This document shows positions 1-9,750 of a DNA stretch of 64,000 nt, in pieces (within the stretch, counting starts at the first letter, position 1; every line of letters starts with the position of its first letter). The notes below the pieces were generated by a model. It was not told where the DNA came from. It saw nothing but the letters and a program-made list of their open reading frames with translations, and made no database searches. The stretch comes from Indolivaga capnocytophagoides DSM 22835. GTDB lineage: Bacteria > Bacteroidota > Bacteroidia > Bacteroidales > Dysgonomonadaceae. A program made the position numbers and the translations under genes. The stretch lies in NCBI RefSeq assembly GCF_000426485.1, contig NZ_AUFL01000012.1, positions 117,201 through 181,200 on the forward strand, given 5' to 3'.

Positions 1-639
1 CTCTACCCCAATAACCTTTGTTCTCGGAGAATGTTCTTTTATATATGCTCCGACTCCGGCACATAAACCTCCTCCTCCGATGGGTATAAATATATAATCG
101 ATAATTCCATCTTTAAATTTCTCTAATATTTCGACACCGATGGTTCCCTGTCCTTCAATAATCTTTGTATGATCAAACGGAGGAATAAAAGTCATATTGT
201 GTTCGATCGTAAATTTTTTTGCGGCATCTGCACAATCATCAAATGTATCTCCGGTCAATACTATTTCAATGTTGCCGTTTCCAAACATACGGGTCTGGCT
301 GACTTTCTGTTTGGGTGTTATCTTAGGCATAAAAATCACACCTTTTGTATTCAGCATATTGCAACTGTAAGCTACTCCTTGCGCATGATTGCCGGCACTG
401 GCACATACAACTCCTCTTTTCAGCTCATCGTCATTAAGTCCGCTCATCATACTATACGCACCACGTAACTTGTAAGACCGAACAATCTGCAGATCTTCTC
501 TTTTCAGATAAACATTGGCCTTTGTATCTCTCGACAATGAAAGATTGACCTCGAGCGGAGTTTTCCTTACTACCTTTTCTAACCTTGAAGCGGCCTCTTC
601 GATATGAAGACCGAATTCTTCCGTAAATTTTGATAACAT
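1..639 (-). CDS. ilvA: Threonine dehydratase, biosynthetic (C-terminal part outside window)
   Basis: PLP enzyme that deaminates threonine to 2-oxobutyrate, the first step of isoleucine synthesis. The 213 visible residues start at the ATG at 637-639 and run off the left edge. The PLP lysine lies in SYKLRGAY (about residue 57), the substrate loop is SAGNHAQG (81-88), and the phosphate-binding glycine loop IPIGGGGL is near 188. The regulatory ACT-like domain, if present, lies outside the window, so a short catabolic form cannot be excluded. The family is clear and the biosynthetic assignment is likely. Confidence 0.92.
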   Translation of the reverse strand, partial: MLSKFTEEFGLHIEEAASRLEKVVRKTPLEVNLSLSRDTKANVYLKREDLQIVRSYKLRGAYSMMSGLNDDELKRGVVCASAGNHAQGVAYSCNMLNTKGVIFMPKITPKQKVSQTRMFGNGNIEIVLTGDTFDDCADAAKKFTIEHNMTFIPPFDHTKIIEGQGTIGVEILEKFKDGIIDYIFIPIGGGGLCAGVGAYIKEHSPRTKVIGVE

Positions 640-795
640 TCTGAAATTAGAAGCTAAAGTTTATGATCCATAATCTATCTTGAGCTGCAGCAAAACTCTA
701 TACAAACAGATATATCCATACAGCGAAAGCGTCAGACAAAGGTAATAAAATCAATGATCAATGAACGATAATCAACTTTCTATTTCTCTTAAAAA

Positions 796-810
796 GGTTA
801 CAAAGGTTAC
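796..810. repeat. GTTAC repeat, copy 1
   Basis: GGTTACAAAGGTTAC is the reverse complement of a unit at 53813-53831 (GTAACCTTTGTTACC) with one change. It belongs to the dispersed GTAACNTTTGTTACC family. Confidence 0.6.
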
Positions 811-949
811 GCTTTTTAGGTACGCTTTTCTGATGTTACTTTTTACCTTTAGATAAGGTAATCGACCTTGCAGGGGTAAAAAATCTTTTACCCGGTGTTT
901 TCATTTCTGGCGAATATTTATTCGCCCCTGCAGAAGATTTTCCAAAAGG

Positions 950-990
950 GTAACAAAAGTAACATCAAAAATGTATTTTTCTTTTGTTAC
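950..990. repeat. GTAAC inverted repeat
   Basis: GTAACAAAAG (950-959) and CTTTTGTTAC (981-990) form a perfect 10-bp inverted repeat with a 21-bp loop. The arms share their sequence with the dispersed GTAACNTTTGTTACC family. It could form an RNA hairpin on either strand. Confidence 0.65.
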
Positions 991-1382
991 TTTTTTACTT
1001 GTCCATATTCAAAATCGATTATAAACAATACACCCATACACAGAATTTTTCTGATTCTCTTCAACTATTCAAAGAACACTTTACCTATAGATAAAATATC
1101 AAGAAGCTCCATGCAGTCTACCGATTTGCATTCTTTATAGTCTCAAGCTTTCTTTCGTGCGGCAACTAAGAAATACTTGTTTTTTTTCTTCGGTATCAAT
1201 AAGATTTCTAATTTTACAGAATAAAAAAACGATTAGGGACATTCTAGTTTTTACTTTTAGAGAAAGCATCCGTTTTCTCAGTCTTTGGGTCTACATTATA
1301 TAATGCCGATTCAATTCAAGATATAGTCAACAAACAGAAATTTCCTCTTCAGAATATAAGACACCAATATCACTTATTTAAT

Positions 1383-2324
1383 ATGCAACGTTTATCCTCA
1401 ATCATAGTATTGCTTTTGGCTTCCTTCCATTTGCCGGCTCAGTCCGTATCTAATCAGAACAATCAGGCAGAGACGGAAACCCTCAGACTTACATCATCGA
1501 TTTCGAGATTGTCTGATTATAATGCCGATGTAATAGGTTATTACCTCAACAAACCTTTATATCTGGCTGATTTCAATATACATAATCTCAAAAAAGACAT
1601 TAATACTCCTCTTTATGCGATAGACCCCAAAAGCCCTTCTGATATAGAAAATAATGCTGCACAGGAATATTTAGCCCTCAAATACAGCACAAAAAATTCT
1701 TTTGAAAAGGAAGAGCTAGTATCTCTGGTCGCTAAAGCCGAAACGAGCACCGAACAGGTAAAAAAAAGCTGTATAAGCTTATGTAATTATTTTGGAGACA
1801 AAGAATATCTCAAAGACCTCTCTTTTAATAGATATCCGGCTTTAAGAGACAGTCTTCAACAATCGATCTTTAGTGCACAAGCTGCATGGAGAAGAGTTTC
1901 AATATACAATTCGGATGTAAAAGATATGGCCGAAAATATAATATTGAAAAGCAAGAAAGCTTCTGCTTTTATCGTCCCAATGAAAGAAGATCTGGACAAG
2001 CTCAGAAAAATTGTTTCGCAAGTATATTCACAGGATTTCAGTGTAATTATTTTAAAAATGGATATTACTGATCTTCAATCCATAACAGAAATTCATAAAG
2101 ATTTTTCTAAAAAAGACAGAACAAAACTCAAGGATGAATCGTATATAAATGTGTACAACAGATTCTACAGGGCAACAGACGAATGCTTGGCAGTCATCAA
2201 GCAGATACTAAATTGTGTCGAACAAAAAAAATTCGACGCTGAATTAGACAGTTTATTTGATACCCTGAATAAAACATTCACCAAAGTCGAAGAGGATTAT
2301 AAATTATTCGCATCTCAGGACTGA
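1383..2324 (+). CDS. Secreted protein of unknown function
   Basis: This 313-residue protein has a typical signal peptide (hydrophobic stretch, then LPAQS near residue 20), so it should reach the periplasm. The rest is soluble, Lys/Glu-rich and mostly helical, with no recognisable catalytic motif. No lipobox cysteine is present. I do not recognise the family. It stands alone, with long gaps on both sides. Confidence 0.75.
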   Translation: MQRLSSIIVLLLASFHLPAQSVSNQNNQAETETLRLTSSISRLSDYNADVIGYYLNKPLYLADFNIHNLKKDINTPLYAIDPKSPSDIENNAAQEYLALKYSTKNSFEKEELVSLVAKAETSTEQVKKSCISLCNYFGDKEYLKDLSFNRYPALRDSLQQSIFSAQAAWRRVSIYNSDVKDMAENIILKSKKASAFIVPMKEDLDKLRKIVSQVYSQDFSVIILKMDITDLQSITEIHKDFSKKDRTKLKDESYINVYNRFYRATDECLAVIKQILNCVEQKKFDAELDSLFDTLNKTFTKVEEDYKLFASQD

Positions 2325-2365
2325 AAGCTTTTAGACTGAAACTCTGATGTTTTATCCGTATATAA

Positions 2366-2441
2366 ATAACAGAAAGTATTTAAAGCTATAACTATCAATC
2401 GTTGTTATACTTGAATGGACAATAAATTAGGCCTGAGACCT
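2366..2441 (-). repeat. Composite intergenic repeat, copy A (minus orientation)
   Basis: On the minus strand this copy reads: the palindrome AGGTCTCAGGCCT (2429-2441), then CAAGTATAACAACG, then CTTTAAATACTTTCTGTTAT. The same three blocks occur in the same order at 21520-21608 and 53566-53660 on the plus strand. It lies between two plus-strand genes, ending 38 bp before the second start codon. Confidence 0.65.
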
Positions 2442-2479
2442 TAAATAACAGAATCTGACACAAATTTCATTATCAAAAT

Positions 2480-3553
2480 ATGAATCATAATTTAGAAATA
2501 CAAAAACTACTATTAAAGAAAGATTCGATAGAATCTCCGGAAGACCGTATCAACTTATTGAAACAAGCCATACAGATAGCTGATGCCAACAATGATCTCG
2601 ACTGGGGTTTTGACCTGCGTCTCGACCTTATTTTCGAAGAAAGGGATACAGCTCATTGTATAGATAGTTTCGCCGCTTTCACCTGGCTGCTTAGCACATA
2701 TGACTCTAACCCCGAAACATTTGACGAAAGTGATTTCTTATGGGAGTACAAATGGATGGCAGGTGCAGCACGGCGAAATGTAAACATATCGATGGAACAG
2801 GTTCATTCAATCATGGATGATCTGAAAATAAGAATGGAACGGAATGGATACACACTCAGAGGATACTACAGTGTATTAATATACTGGAACCTGTTTATAG
2901 GAAATACTGAAGAGGCAAAGAGAATTCTAACTTTACGGAACGAAACAGAACGAGATAGAATGTCGCATTGCCCCGCATGCGAATTAGATACACAGGTTGA
3001 AATAGAGCTGATAGAAGGAAATTTCGATAAAGCACTCTCTACAGCCTCTGATCTGATTACAAAAAAGCTGACATGCGGAGTAATGCCTCTGGTTACTTTT
3101 TGTAATCTTACGTATTATTTAGGCAAAGCCGGAGATGCCAGAGCTGCCCAGTTTTTCCCTAAGGCAGAAGAAGAAATTGCTGCTCTGAAAGAAAATGATA
3201 CTTCACTGATATCGCATGTATCCAATCTCCTGTATTATCTTACCCTAAATAATAAGGACGAAGCTTGGCGATACTTCGAAAAGTATGCCGAATGGGAGGT
3301 CAACTCGGAAGATGCTGTCAGTTTCGATTTCTCTAAAAACGTACTACCTTTGCTAAAAGAAGCTAATAAAAAAGAGCTGAATCTGGGTATAAAATTACCC
3401 TATTATTCGTCTGGCAACATATATGATACAGAAGAGTTGTTTCAATATTATTATAAGAAAGCGAACGACCTCGCTATACGGTTCGATTCGAGAAATGGAA
3501 CTGATAAATTCAAAATGGAATTAAGCGAAGTCCTGCAACCTACGATCAACTAA
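2480..3553 (+). CDS. Cytoplasmic helical-repeat-like protein, paralog 1
   Basis: A 357-residue protein without signal peptide or membrane segments. It is rich in amphipathic helices (for example the N-terminal ILLKQAI..ADANND segment) and looks like a TPR-type superhelix, although no textbook TPR consensus is obvious. The next gene is a clear paralog: both begin MNHNLEIQK and share DWGFDLR..DLI near residue 50 and an EYKW segment near 90. Function unknown. The two genes probably form an operon. Confidence 0.75.
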   Translation: MNHNLEIQKLLLKKDSIESPEDRINLLKQAIQIADANNDLDWGFDLRLDLIFEERDTAHCIDSFAAFTWLLSTYDSNPETFDESDFLWEYKWMAGAARRNVNISMEQVHSIMDDLKIRMERNGYTLRGYYSVLIYWNLFIGNTEEAKRILTLRNETERDRMSHCPACELDTQVEIELIEGNFDKALSTASDLITKKLTCGVMPLVTFCNLTYYLGKAGDARAAQFFPKAEEEIAALKENDTSLISHVSNLLYYLTLNNKDEAWRYFEKYAEWEVNSEDAVSFDFSKNVLPLLKEANKKELNLGIKLPYYSSGNIYDTEELFQYYYKKANDLAIRFDSRNGTDKFKMELSEVLQPTIN

Positions 3554-3556
3554 CAA

Positions 3557-4627
3557 ATGAATCACAATCTCGAAATACAAAAAATATTGCTTAATATTCA
3601 GCAGCTCAAAAAAGCTGAAGATCAGCTTACTTTACTAAAACAGGCCATAGCGTTGGCTGATGCGAATAATGATCAGGACTGGGGTTTTGACCTGCGTATG
3701 GATCTAATCCGTACCGAACAATTCACAGCTCATTCACAGGAGAGTTTTCCGGCTTTCGCTTGGATACTCAATACTGCGGACAACAACCCCGGTATGTTTT
3801 CGGAAGAAGAGATTCTTCAGGAATACAAATGGCTTGCTGCTGTTTCTTACAACAATCTTATAATAACAAAGGAACAGATCGAGAACATTTTCGAAGATTT
3901 CAAAAGCAGGTGTATCAAAGGCGGATTCAGCCTGCGGGAATATTATAATATCGTAGCGAATTACTCTTTGTTTATGGGTGATAAAATTGCTGCCCGAACA
4001 TACCTAGACAATAGAGATAAAGAACCCGAGGATGCATTGTCGTCATGGAGTAATGACATGATCACTACTATTTATGTTGAAATGTTTGAGGGTGAATTTG
4101 AGAAAGCCATAGCACATATCAACGAATTTGTAGCAAACCAATCTTCTCACAAAATGAATTCCATACCCGTATATAGCGGGCTTATCTATTATCTGGGAGG
4201 AAAAATGGATGACGATAGGGTTACGAAATATTTTAACGAAGCCGATGATGAATTTTCGAAGCTTTCGGTTCTTCCTTTTCAATTATATGAAGTAACTTTG
4301 ATGATGTACTACATGTCTAAGAAACAAAAAGACAGGGCATGGATGTACTTCGAAAAATATGTCAATCTGGAGATAGATGCCGAATCGGCTGTTCGTTTCG
4401 ATTTTGCATTATCTGTACTTCACTTATTAAAGGGTGATGATACTCGTGTTCTGGATATGATAAGCAGCAGACAACCTTATTACAGAGAAGACAATACATA
4501 TCACTTGACCGATCTGTACAACTATTATCTGGGTGTAGCAGCAGATCTGGCCGATAAATTCGATCAAAGAAATGGCAATACCCACTTCAAAGAACAGATG
4601 GATGAAGTTTTATCTTTCTTCTCATAG
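3557..4627 (+). CDS. Cytoplasmic helical-repeat-like protein, paralog 2
   Basis: 356 residues, starting 3 bp after the stop of the preceding paralog and clearly descended from the same ancestor: same length, same MNHNLEIQK start, conserved DWGFDLR block and a FDQRNG-type C-terminal segment (FDSRNG in the partner). The two are diverged well beyond a recent duplication. Close spacing implies co-translation. No catalytic motif was seen and function is unknown. Confidence 0.75.
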   Translation: MNHNLEIQKILLNIQQLKKAEDQLTLLKQAIALADANNDQDWGFDLRMDLIRTEQFTAHSQESFPAFAWILNTADNNPGMFSEEEILQEYKWLAAVSYNNLIITKEQIENIFEDFKSRCIKGGFSLREYYNIVANYSLFMGDKIAARTYLDNRDKEPEDALSSWSNDMITTIYVEMFEGEFEKAIAHINEFVANQSSHKMNSIPVYSGLIYYLGGKMDDDRVTKYFNEADDEFSKLSVLPFQLYEVTLMMYYMSKKQKDRAWMYFEKYVNLEIDAESAVRFDFALSVLHLLKGDDTRVLDMISSRQPYYREDNTYHLTDLYNYYLGVAADLADKFDQRNGNTHFKEQMDEVLSFFS

Positions 4628-4665
4628 CTTTTGATCACAGGTATTTTGTTTAAATTATTATAATT

Positions 4666-5118
4666 ATGGTTGAATTCAAAAGGACAAGTTCGGAAAACGC
4701 TGATTTTCTGAATTTGATACGGGAACTGGACTCTTTTCTTGATAAAGTAGATAAAAATGCCCATGCAGTTTGTGAGCAATACAATGCTACAGAATCGATA
4801 AAACACGTGATTATAGCTTATAATGAAAGCCAAAAAGCGATAGGATGCGGTGCTATCAGAGAATATACATCCGGCAAAATGGAAATAAAGAGAATGTATG
4901 TGCAGAAAGATGAACGGCGGAAGAATATAGCCTCTCAGATTCTAAATGAACTAGAACAATGGGCAGTGAATTTGGGCGCACAAATATGTATACTGGAGAC
5001 CGGAAAGAAAATGTCCGAGGCTGTCAACTTTTATAAGAGAAATAACTATATACAAATACCCAATTACGGACAATACAAATTGATAGAAAGTAGTGTCTGT
5101 TTTGAGAAAATTTTATAA
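4666..5118 (+). CDS. GNAT family N-acetyltransferase
   Basis: A 150-residue single-domain acetyltransferase. The acetyl-CoA-binding motif A is visible as IKRMYVQKDERRKNIASQIL (about residues 74-93), an R/Q-x-x-R/K-x-x-A-type loop, preceded by the IGCGAIR strand. The substrate is unknown; small-molecule amine or protein acetylation are both possible. It starts 38 bp after the paralog pair and sits just upstream of rarA (16-bp gap), so it may be transcribed with it. Confidence 0.85.
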   Translation: MVEFKRTSSENADFLNLIRELDSFLDKVDKNAHAVCEQYNATESIKHVIIAYNESQKAIGCGAIREYTSGKMEIKRMYVQKDERRKNIASQILNELEQWAVNLGAQICILETGKKMSEAVNFYKRNNYIQIPNYGQYKLIESSVCFEKIL

Positions 5119-5134
5119 AGCAAAGGAATAAACT

Positions 5135-6403
5135 ATGAGCCAGCCTTTAGCAGAACGCATGCGTCCAAAATCACTGGACGAATATATCGGTCAGAAACAT
5201 TTGGTCGGTGAAGGTGCTGTTTTGCGTAAAATGATCGATTCGGGACGTGTACCCTCTTTCCTGCTCTGGGGACCTCCGGGAGTAGGAAAAACAACTCTGG
5301 CTCAAATTATAGCCAATACCCTCGACACACCATTCTTTACGCTGAGTGCTATCAATTCGGGAGTCAAAGATGTGAGGGAAGTAATAGATGCTGCCAAAAA
5401 GAATACTTTTTTTGATGCTCGCAATCCGATATTATTTATTGACGAAATACACCGTTTCAGCAAATCTCAGCAAGATTCATTGCTCGGGGCTGTAGAGACC
5501 GGTGTTATCACTCTGATAGGAGCTACAACCGAAAACCCTTCATTCGAAGTCATTCGTCCATTATTGTCCAGATGTCAGGTATATGTTTTGAAGTCACTGG
5601 AAAAAGCCGACCTCTTAGAATTGCTCAATAGAGCCATAACCGAGGACGTTATTCTCAAAACAAAGAATATAGACCTGCAAGAAACAGATGCGCTGTTAAA
5701 ATATTCCGGAGGGGATGCCCGTAAACTGCTGAATATCCTCGATTTGGTGGTAGCCGCCGAAACAGAAGATTCATTCGTTATCAATGATAAAATTGTAACA
5801 GAACGTCTTCAGGAAAATCCTGCTGCTTATGATAAAGGCGGCGAAATGCATTACGACATTATATCGGCGTTTATAAAATCAATACGGGGTAGTGACCCTG
5901 ATGCTGCGATCTATTGGCTTGCACGTATGGTTGCCGGAGGCGAAGACCCTAAATTTATAGCACGGCGTCTTGTTATATCCGCTGCCGAAGATGTTGGTCT
6001 GGCAAATCCCAATGCCTTACTTTTGGCTAATGCATGTTTCGATGCTTTACAAAAAATAGGATGGCCGGAAGGGCGCATCATTTTAGCCGAAACAACAGTT
6101 TATCTGGCAACCTCTCCCAAGAGCAATTCGGCTTACCTATCTATCGATAAAGCTTTGGCTTTGGTTGGAAAGACGGGGAATCTGCCCGTTCCATTACATT
6201 TACGCAATGCGCCTACCAAGTTGATGAAAGAGCTCGATTATGGCAAAGAGTATAAATATGCACACGATTACGAAAACAATTTCGTACAACAGGACTATCT
6301 CCCTAAAGAAATAAAGAACAGCCGATTCTGGGAAGCTCAAGATAATCCGGCCGAAGTTCGTACTTTGGAACACTTACGAAAATTATGGAAGAACAGGTAT
6401 TGA
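5135..6403 (+). CDS. rarA: Replication-associated recombination protein A (AAA+ ATPase)
   Basis: RarA/MgsA is a clamp-loader-like AAA+ ATPase acting at stalled replication forks. The 422 residues show the N-terminal LAERMRPKSLDEYIGQ, Walker A GPPGVGKT (46-53), Walker B FIDEIH (101-106), sensor 1 GATTENPSFE, and the C-terminal tetramerisation region with HLRNAPTKLMKELDYGK.YKYAHD. Length and motifs match the family. Its 3' end overlaps the next gene by 19 bp. Confidence 0.96.
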   Translation: MSQPLAERMRPKSLDEYIGQKHLVGEGAVLRKMIDSGRVPSFLLWGPPGVGKTTLAQIIANTLDTPFFTLSAINSGVKDVREVIDAAKKNTFFDARNPILFIDEIHRFSKSQQDSLLGAVETGVITLIGATTENPSFEVIRPLLSRCQVYVLKSLEKADLLELLNRAITEDVILKTKNIDLQETDALLKYSGGDARKLLNILDLVVAAETEDSFVINDKIVTERLQENPAAYDKGGEMHYDIISAFIKSIRGSDPDAAIYWLARMVAGGEDPKFIARRLVISAAEDVGLANPNALLLANACFDALQKIGWPEGRIILAETTVYLATSPKSNSAYLSIDKALALVGKTGNLPVPLHLRNAPTKLMKELDYGKEYKYAHDYENNFVQQDYLPKEIKNSRFWEAQDNPAEVRTLEHLRKLWKNRY

Positions 6404-8049
6404 AAGAGAATACCAATGAGCTGATCAAAATAGAAAAACCTCGAGCGCATTATCAAGGGGTTTTGTTCTCTGTCAGTATCCTAATCTTTATTTTCTCAAT
6501 ATGGATGATTTATTTATGGGCTACAATTATTAATTATCCTATATATCCCTTGATGTTCATATGTGGAGTTTTACCTTTATTACTTAGTATCTCTTTTTTT
6601 CGAACCTGCCTCCGTTGGGGAACACTGATGATATATGATGACAGATTAGAAATGCATTCTATATTAAAATTGAAAATCAGAAAAATATACTTTCGGGATA
6701 TAGTCAGATCAGATGAATATGAAAGATACATAAAATATAAGGGTGGCGACAACCATCTTATTTTCACACTTTTTTCCAATGATAGCACTTCTATCTCAGT
6801 TAGATCCGATTTTTATAGTTCTTTTTATATTCTAAAAATTCTTTTCAAAAAAGAACAAGAAAAGACTATAGAGAATCGACCAACAAGGTTCAGATTCATA
6901 TTATGGGGATTTAATTTATTATTAGGCATTAGTCTTTTACTTACATCTTTTTATAATTTTCAAACCAAACAAAATATTCACCCAAGTGAATTAATAGAAC
7001 TTAAAGGGATTATTGCCAACCACCTACAGATAACAGAATCATCGTATATTAAATCTGTTTTTATTAAATTAGATATGTATCCCGATAATTCTTTTTTACT
7101 AGAGACTCCCCTTGTTTCAATAATAACAAATAATAACCTATTACAGGATATAAAATCAGGAGACTCTATTACTATTAAAGTTGATAAAAACGAATATCAT
7201 CAGAAAATAGTGAAAGATATACCTTTATCCTTTAGTGAAAAGCTCAATTATAATAGTCCTTTGCAAATTTATACAATACAAACAAGAGATAAATCTTACC
7301 TGTCTTTAAATGAGTATAATGATAGTGTAATAAGTTATAAAACTAAAATGATGTATTTGTGGCTAGTAATAGGTGTTATAATCATATATATCAACTTAAA
7401 GAAAAAACCAAAAAATGTATTAGTCGAAAATAAAGACTATACTCCTCCTTATGAACATGGAAAAATAAGAAGACGCCAAGCTTCATTTCTTGACATCCCT
7501 GCTATCAAAAAACTTTTTAGAGAGTCGATAACGCATATCAACAATCAAGATTATACACCCGAACAAATATCAGCTTGGATAAAACGTGGCGAAAACGATG
7601 ATATGTGGCGATCACGCATCATTAATCAATACTTTATTGTTGTAGCTTGTGACTCTGAATTATTTGGTTTTGCATCTATAACCGATGAAGGTCATATTGA
7701 TTTTATGTTTGTACATCATCTGTATCAACACAGAGGATTTGGTTCGTTACTATTCGAATCGTTAGAAAATTTTGCTTATTATTTCTCTTTGAATACCCTT
7801 ACTGTAGACGCAAGTATTACAGCCAAACCTTTCTTTCAGAAAAAAGGATTCTATGTATTAAAAGAACAACAAGTTGACATTGGCGAAATTTTAACCAATT
7901 ATAGAATGGTTCGACAACTACAGGTTAATCAGTTCTTACTGAGAGCAACACCTTCGCCAGTGCCTCAGCACAACGCTCACCATCCATTGCCGCCGAAACA
8001 ATTCCTCCGGCATAACCGGCTCCTTCTCCACAAGGAAAAAGACCTTTGA
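6385..8049 (+). CDS. Membrane protein fused to a C-terminal GNAT acetyltransferase
   Basis: 554 residues in three parts. Residues 1-350 form a membrane module: two close N-terminal helices, then a beta-rich segment, a further helix near 170-190 and another near 325-340. Residues about 361-511 are a complete GNAT domain, with acetyl-CoA loop HLYQHRGFGSLLFE and C-terminal FFQKKGFYVL. Residues 512-554 are a Pro/His-rich tail encoded antisense to the 3' end of the convergent FAD dehydrogenase. A stop codon (TAA) in another frame lies just after the normal GNAT end, so the tail may come from a small indel. The first kilobase is more AT-rich than rarA, which suggests a later fusion. Function unknown. 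Confidence 0.75.
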   Translation: MEEQVLKENTNELIKIEKPRAHYQGVLFSVSILIFIFSIWMIYLWATIINYPIYPLMFICGVLPLLLSISFFRTCLRWGTLMIYDDRLEMHSILKLKIRKIYFRDIVRSDEYERYIKYKGGDNHLIFTLFSNDSTSISVRSDFYSSFYILKILFKKEQEKTIENRPTRFRFILWGFNLLLGISLLLTSFYNFQTKQNIHPSELIELKGIIANHLQITESSYIKSVFIKLDMYPDNSFLLETPLVSIITNNNLLQDIKSGDSITIKVDKNEYHQKIVKDIPLSFSEKLNYNSPLQIYTIQTRDKSYLSLNEYNDSVISYKTKMMYLWLVIGVIIIYINLKKKPKNVLVENKDYTPPYEHGKIRRRQASFLDIPAIKKLFRESITHINNQDYTPEQISAWIKRGENDDMWRSRIINQYFIVVACDSELFGFASITDEGHIDFMFVHHLYQHRGFGSLLFESLENFAYYFSLNTLTVDASITAKPFFQKKGFYVLKEQQVDIGEILTNYRMVRQLQVNQFLLRATPSPVPQHNAHHPLPPKQFLRHNRLLLHKEKDL

Positions 8050-9496
8050 TTTCGACATGCTGCATGGTCTCTTTATCCCTCAAAACCCGTACAGGAGAGG
8101 ATGTACGACTTTCGACCGCTAATAGAACAGCCTGATTAGTCAAAAAGCCTTGGTATTTACGTCCTATTTGCTGTAATCCGTCTTTCAACCGTTTCGATAT
8201 AAATGGAGGAAGCCATTCATGCAGATCTGACGAAACAATACCAGGAGCATAGGATGTTACAGGCAGGTCTTTACTCTTCTTATGATTCACAAAATCGTAT
8301 AGACGCTGAGCCGGAGCAGTTTGTCGCTGCCCCCCTGCAATCCATGCTTTTTCCTCTATATCTTCCTGAAATTTCAATAGAGCGAGTTCGTTATACTTTG
8401 CATATTCGGGAAAATCTTCGGGATGAATCTCAACCACAATACCCGAATTAGACCACTTCGAACCACGACTGGCCGGAGACATACCATTCACCACTAATTG
8501 ACGTTGTCCGCTGGCAGCAGCAACAATAATTCCTCCCGGGCACATACAGAAGGAGTATACCCCTCTATCACCCGATTGTACGACAAAGCTATATTCTGCC
8601 GCAGGAAGGTATTCGCCACGTCCTTCCTCCGTATGATACTGGATCTGGTCTATCAGGTGTGCGGGATGCTCTACACGTACCCCTACGGCCAAACCTTTTG
8701 CTTCTAATTTGATTTTCTTATCGTGGAGCATGTAATATACATCACGGGCTGAGTGTCCGGTTGCAAGTATGACATATCCTTCGAATGTTTTTCCGGTATT
8801 GGTAAGGATACCTTTTACCTCATTATTCTCAATGATCAATTCATCCATCCTTGTATTGAAATGAACTTCTCCGCCCGATTCAATGATACGTTCACGCATC
8901 CTTTGGATAATGGCAGGCAACCTGTCTGTTCCTATATGAGGATGGGCATCTACCAGAATATCGGTAACAGCTCCATGCTGACAAAAGACATTCAGTATTT
9001 TATCCACATCACCTCTCTTTTTGCTGCGGGTGTACAGCTTTCCATCCGAATAAGCACCTGCACCTCCTTCACCAAAGCAATAGTTAGATTCGTCGTTTAC
9101 AATATGCTCCCGATTGATAGCCGCCATGTCTCTTTTGCGCTCCCTCACATCTTTACCACGTTCCACAACAATGGGGCGAACACCCAACTCTATCAGTCTC
9201 AGTGCAGCAAACAATCCACCGGGACCGGCACCCACAACTATAGCCTGAGGAGCCTGGCTTACATCCGGATAATGAGTCGGCATATATGATATTTCGGGTT
9301 GCTGCTCACCGGTATATAAACGAACACGTAAATTGATGAATATCAATTTCTGGCGGGCATCAATAGATCTTTTCAGTATCTGTAGATCGGTGATATCCGA
9401 TATCTTAACTCCGGCTTTCGATGATGCCAGATTCTTTACAATATTTATATCTGATGCCTCTTTGGGGCTTATTCTTAAATCTATATCTTTCTGCAT
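7925..9496 (-). CDS. FAD-dependent dehydrogenase (COG2509-type)
   Basis: 523 residues of the uncharacterised NAD(P)/FAD-dependent oxidoreductase family found across Bacteroidota. An N-terminal 80-residue domain precedes the dinucleotide-binding VVGAGPGGLFAALRL (GAGPGG at 89-94) with the VVERGKDV strand end after it. An FAD-family second motif, YVILATGHSARDV, and the C-terminal GLFPCGEGAGYAGGIVSAAMDG (FAD ribityl contact) are clear. The substrate is unknown. Its last 125 bp overlap, tail to tail, the extended end of the upstream GNAT fusion. Confidence 0.9.
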   Translation of the reverse strand: MQKDIDLRISPKEASDINIVKNLASSKAGVKISDITDLQILKRSIDARQKLIFINLRVRLYTGEQQPEISYMPTHYPDVSQAPQAIVVGAGPGGLFAALRLIELGVRPIVVERGKDVRERKRDMAAINREHIVNDESNYCFGEGGAGAYSDGKLYTRSKKRGDVDKILNVFCQHGAVTDILVDAHPHIGTDRLPAIIQRMRERIIESGGEVHFNTRMDELIIENNEVKGILTNTGKTFEGYVILATGHSARDVYYMLHDKKIKLEAKGLAVGVRVEHPAHLIDQIQYHTEEGRGEYLPAAEYSFVVQSGDRGVYSFCMCPGGIIVAAASGQRQLVVNGMSPASRGSKWSNSGIVVEIHPEDFPEYAKYNELALLKFQEDIEEKAWIAGGQRQTAPAQRLYDFVNHKKSKDLPVTSYAPGIVSSDLHEWLPPFISKRLKDGLQQIGRKYQGFLTNQAVLLAVESRTSSPVRVLRDKETMQHVEIKGLFPCGEGAGYAGGIVSAAMDGERCAEALAKVLLSVRTD

Positions 9497-9660
9497 ATAA
9501 TCTTATTCTTCAAGGGAACAAAGATAAAGCAATTTAGATTACTTTTCTATCCACTTTTCTTATAGATAATTGATAAGCGCATAGGTTATATCTATTAAGA
9601 TCACAGACCTATTTGTAAAATCAGGGAACGAGTTGATATACTTGCTTACTATAAGCACAA

Positions 9661-9700
9661 CATATCATTAAATAAGTAACAGCAAGTATTTAATGATATG
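9661..9700. repeat. 14-bp perfect inverted repeat
   Basis: CATATCATTAAATA (9661-9674) and TATTTAATGATATG (9687-9700) are perfect inverted copies separated by 12 bp. The left arm contains CATTAAATA and the loop contains AGTAACAG. Both resemble the third block of the composite repeat seen at 21.5 and 53.6 kb. Confidence 0.75.
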
Positions 9701-9750
9701 CTTTTAGATTATAACCAACTTGGGTTGCTTTACTTACCAAAGTAATAAAA

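Larger units (their letters stand above)
640..1382. other. Intergenic stretch with GTTAC repeats
   Basis: This 743-bp gap separates ilvA from the next gene. I see no convincing gene: an 81-codon open frame at 895-1140 is low-complexity and has no family features. Between about 790 and 1000 the sequence is built from GTTAC/GTAAC units that also occur near 32.87, 53.81 and 53.94 kb. Confidence 0.6.

Noticed and set aside
895..1140. 81-codon open frame upstream of the first secreted protein
   Set aside because: Low complexity, no ribosome-binding context or family features, and made largely of the GTTAC repeat region.
8753..9289. 178-codon plus-strand frame
   Set aside because: Lies antisense within the well-supported FAD dehydrogenase; composition is that of a shadow frame.
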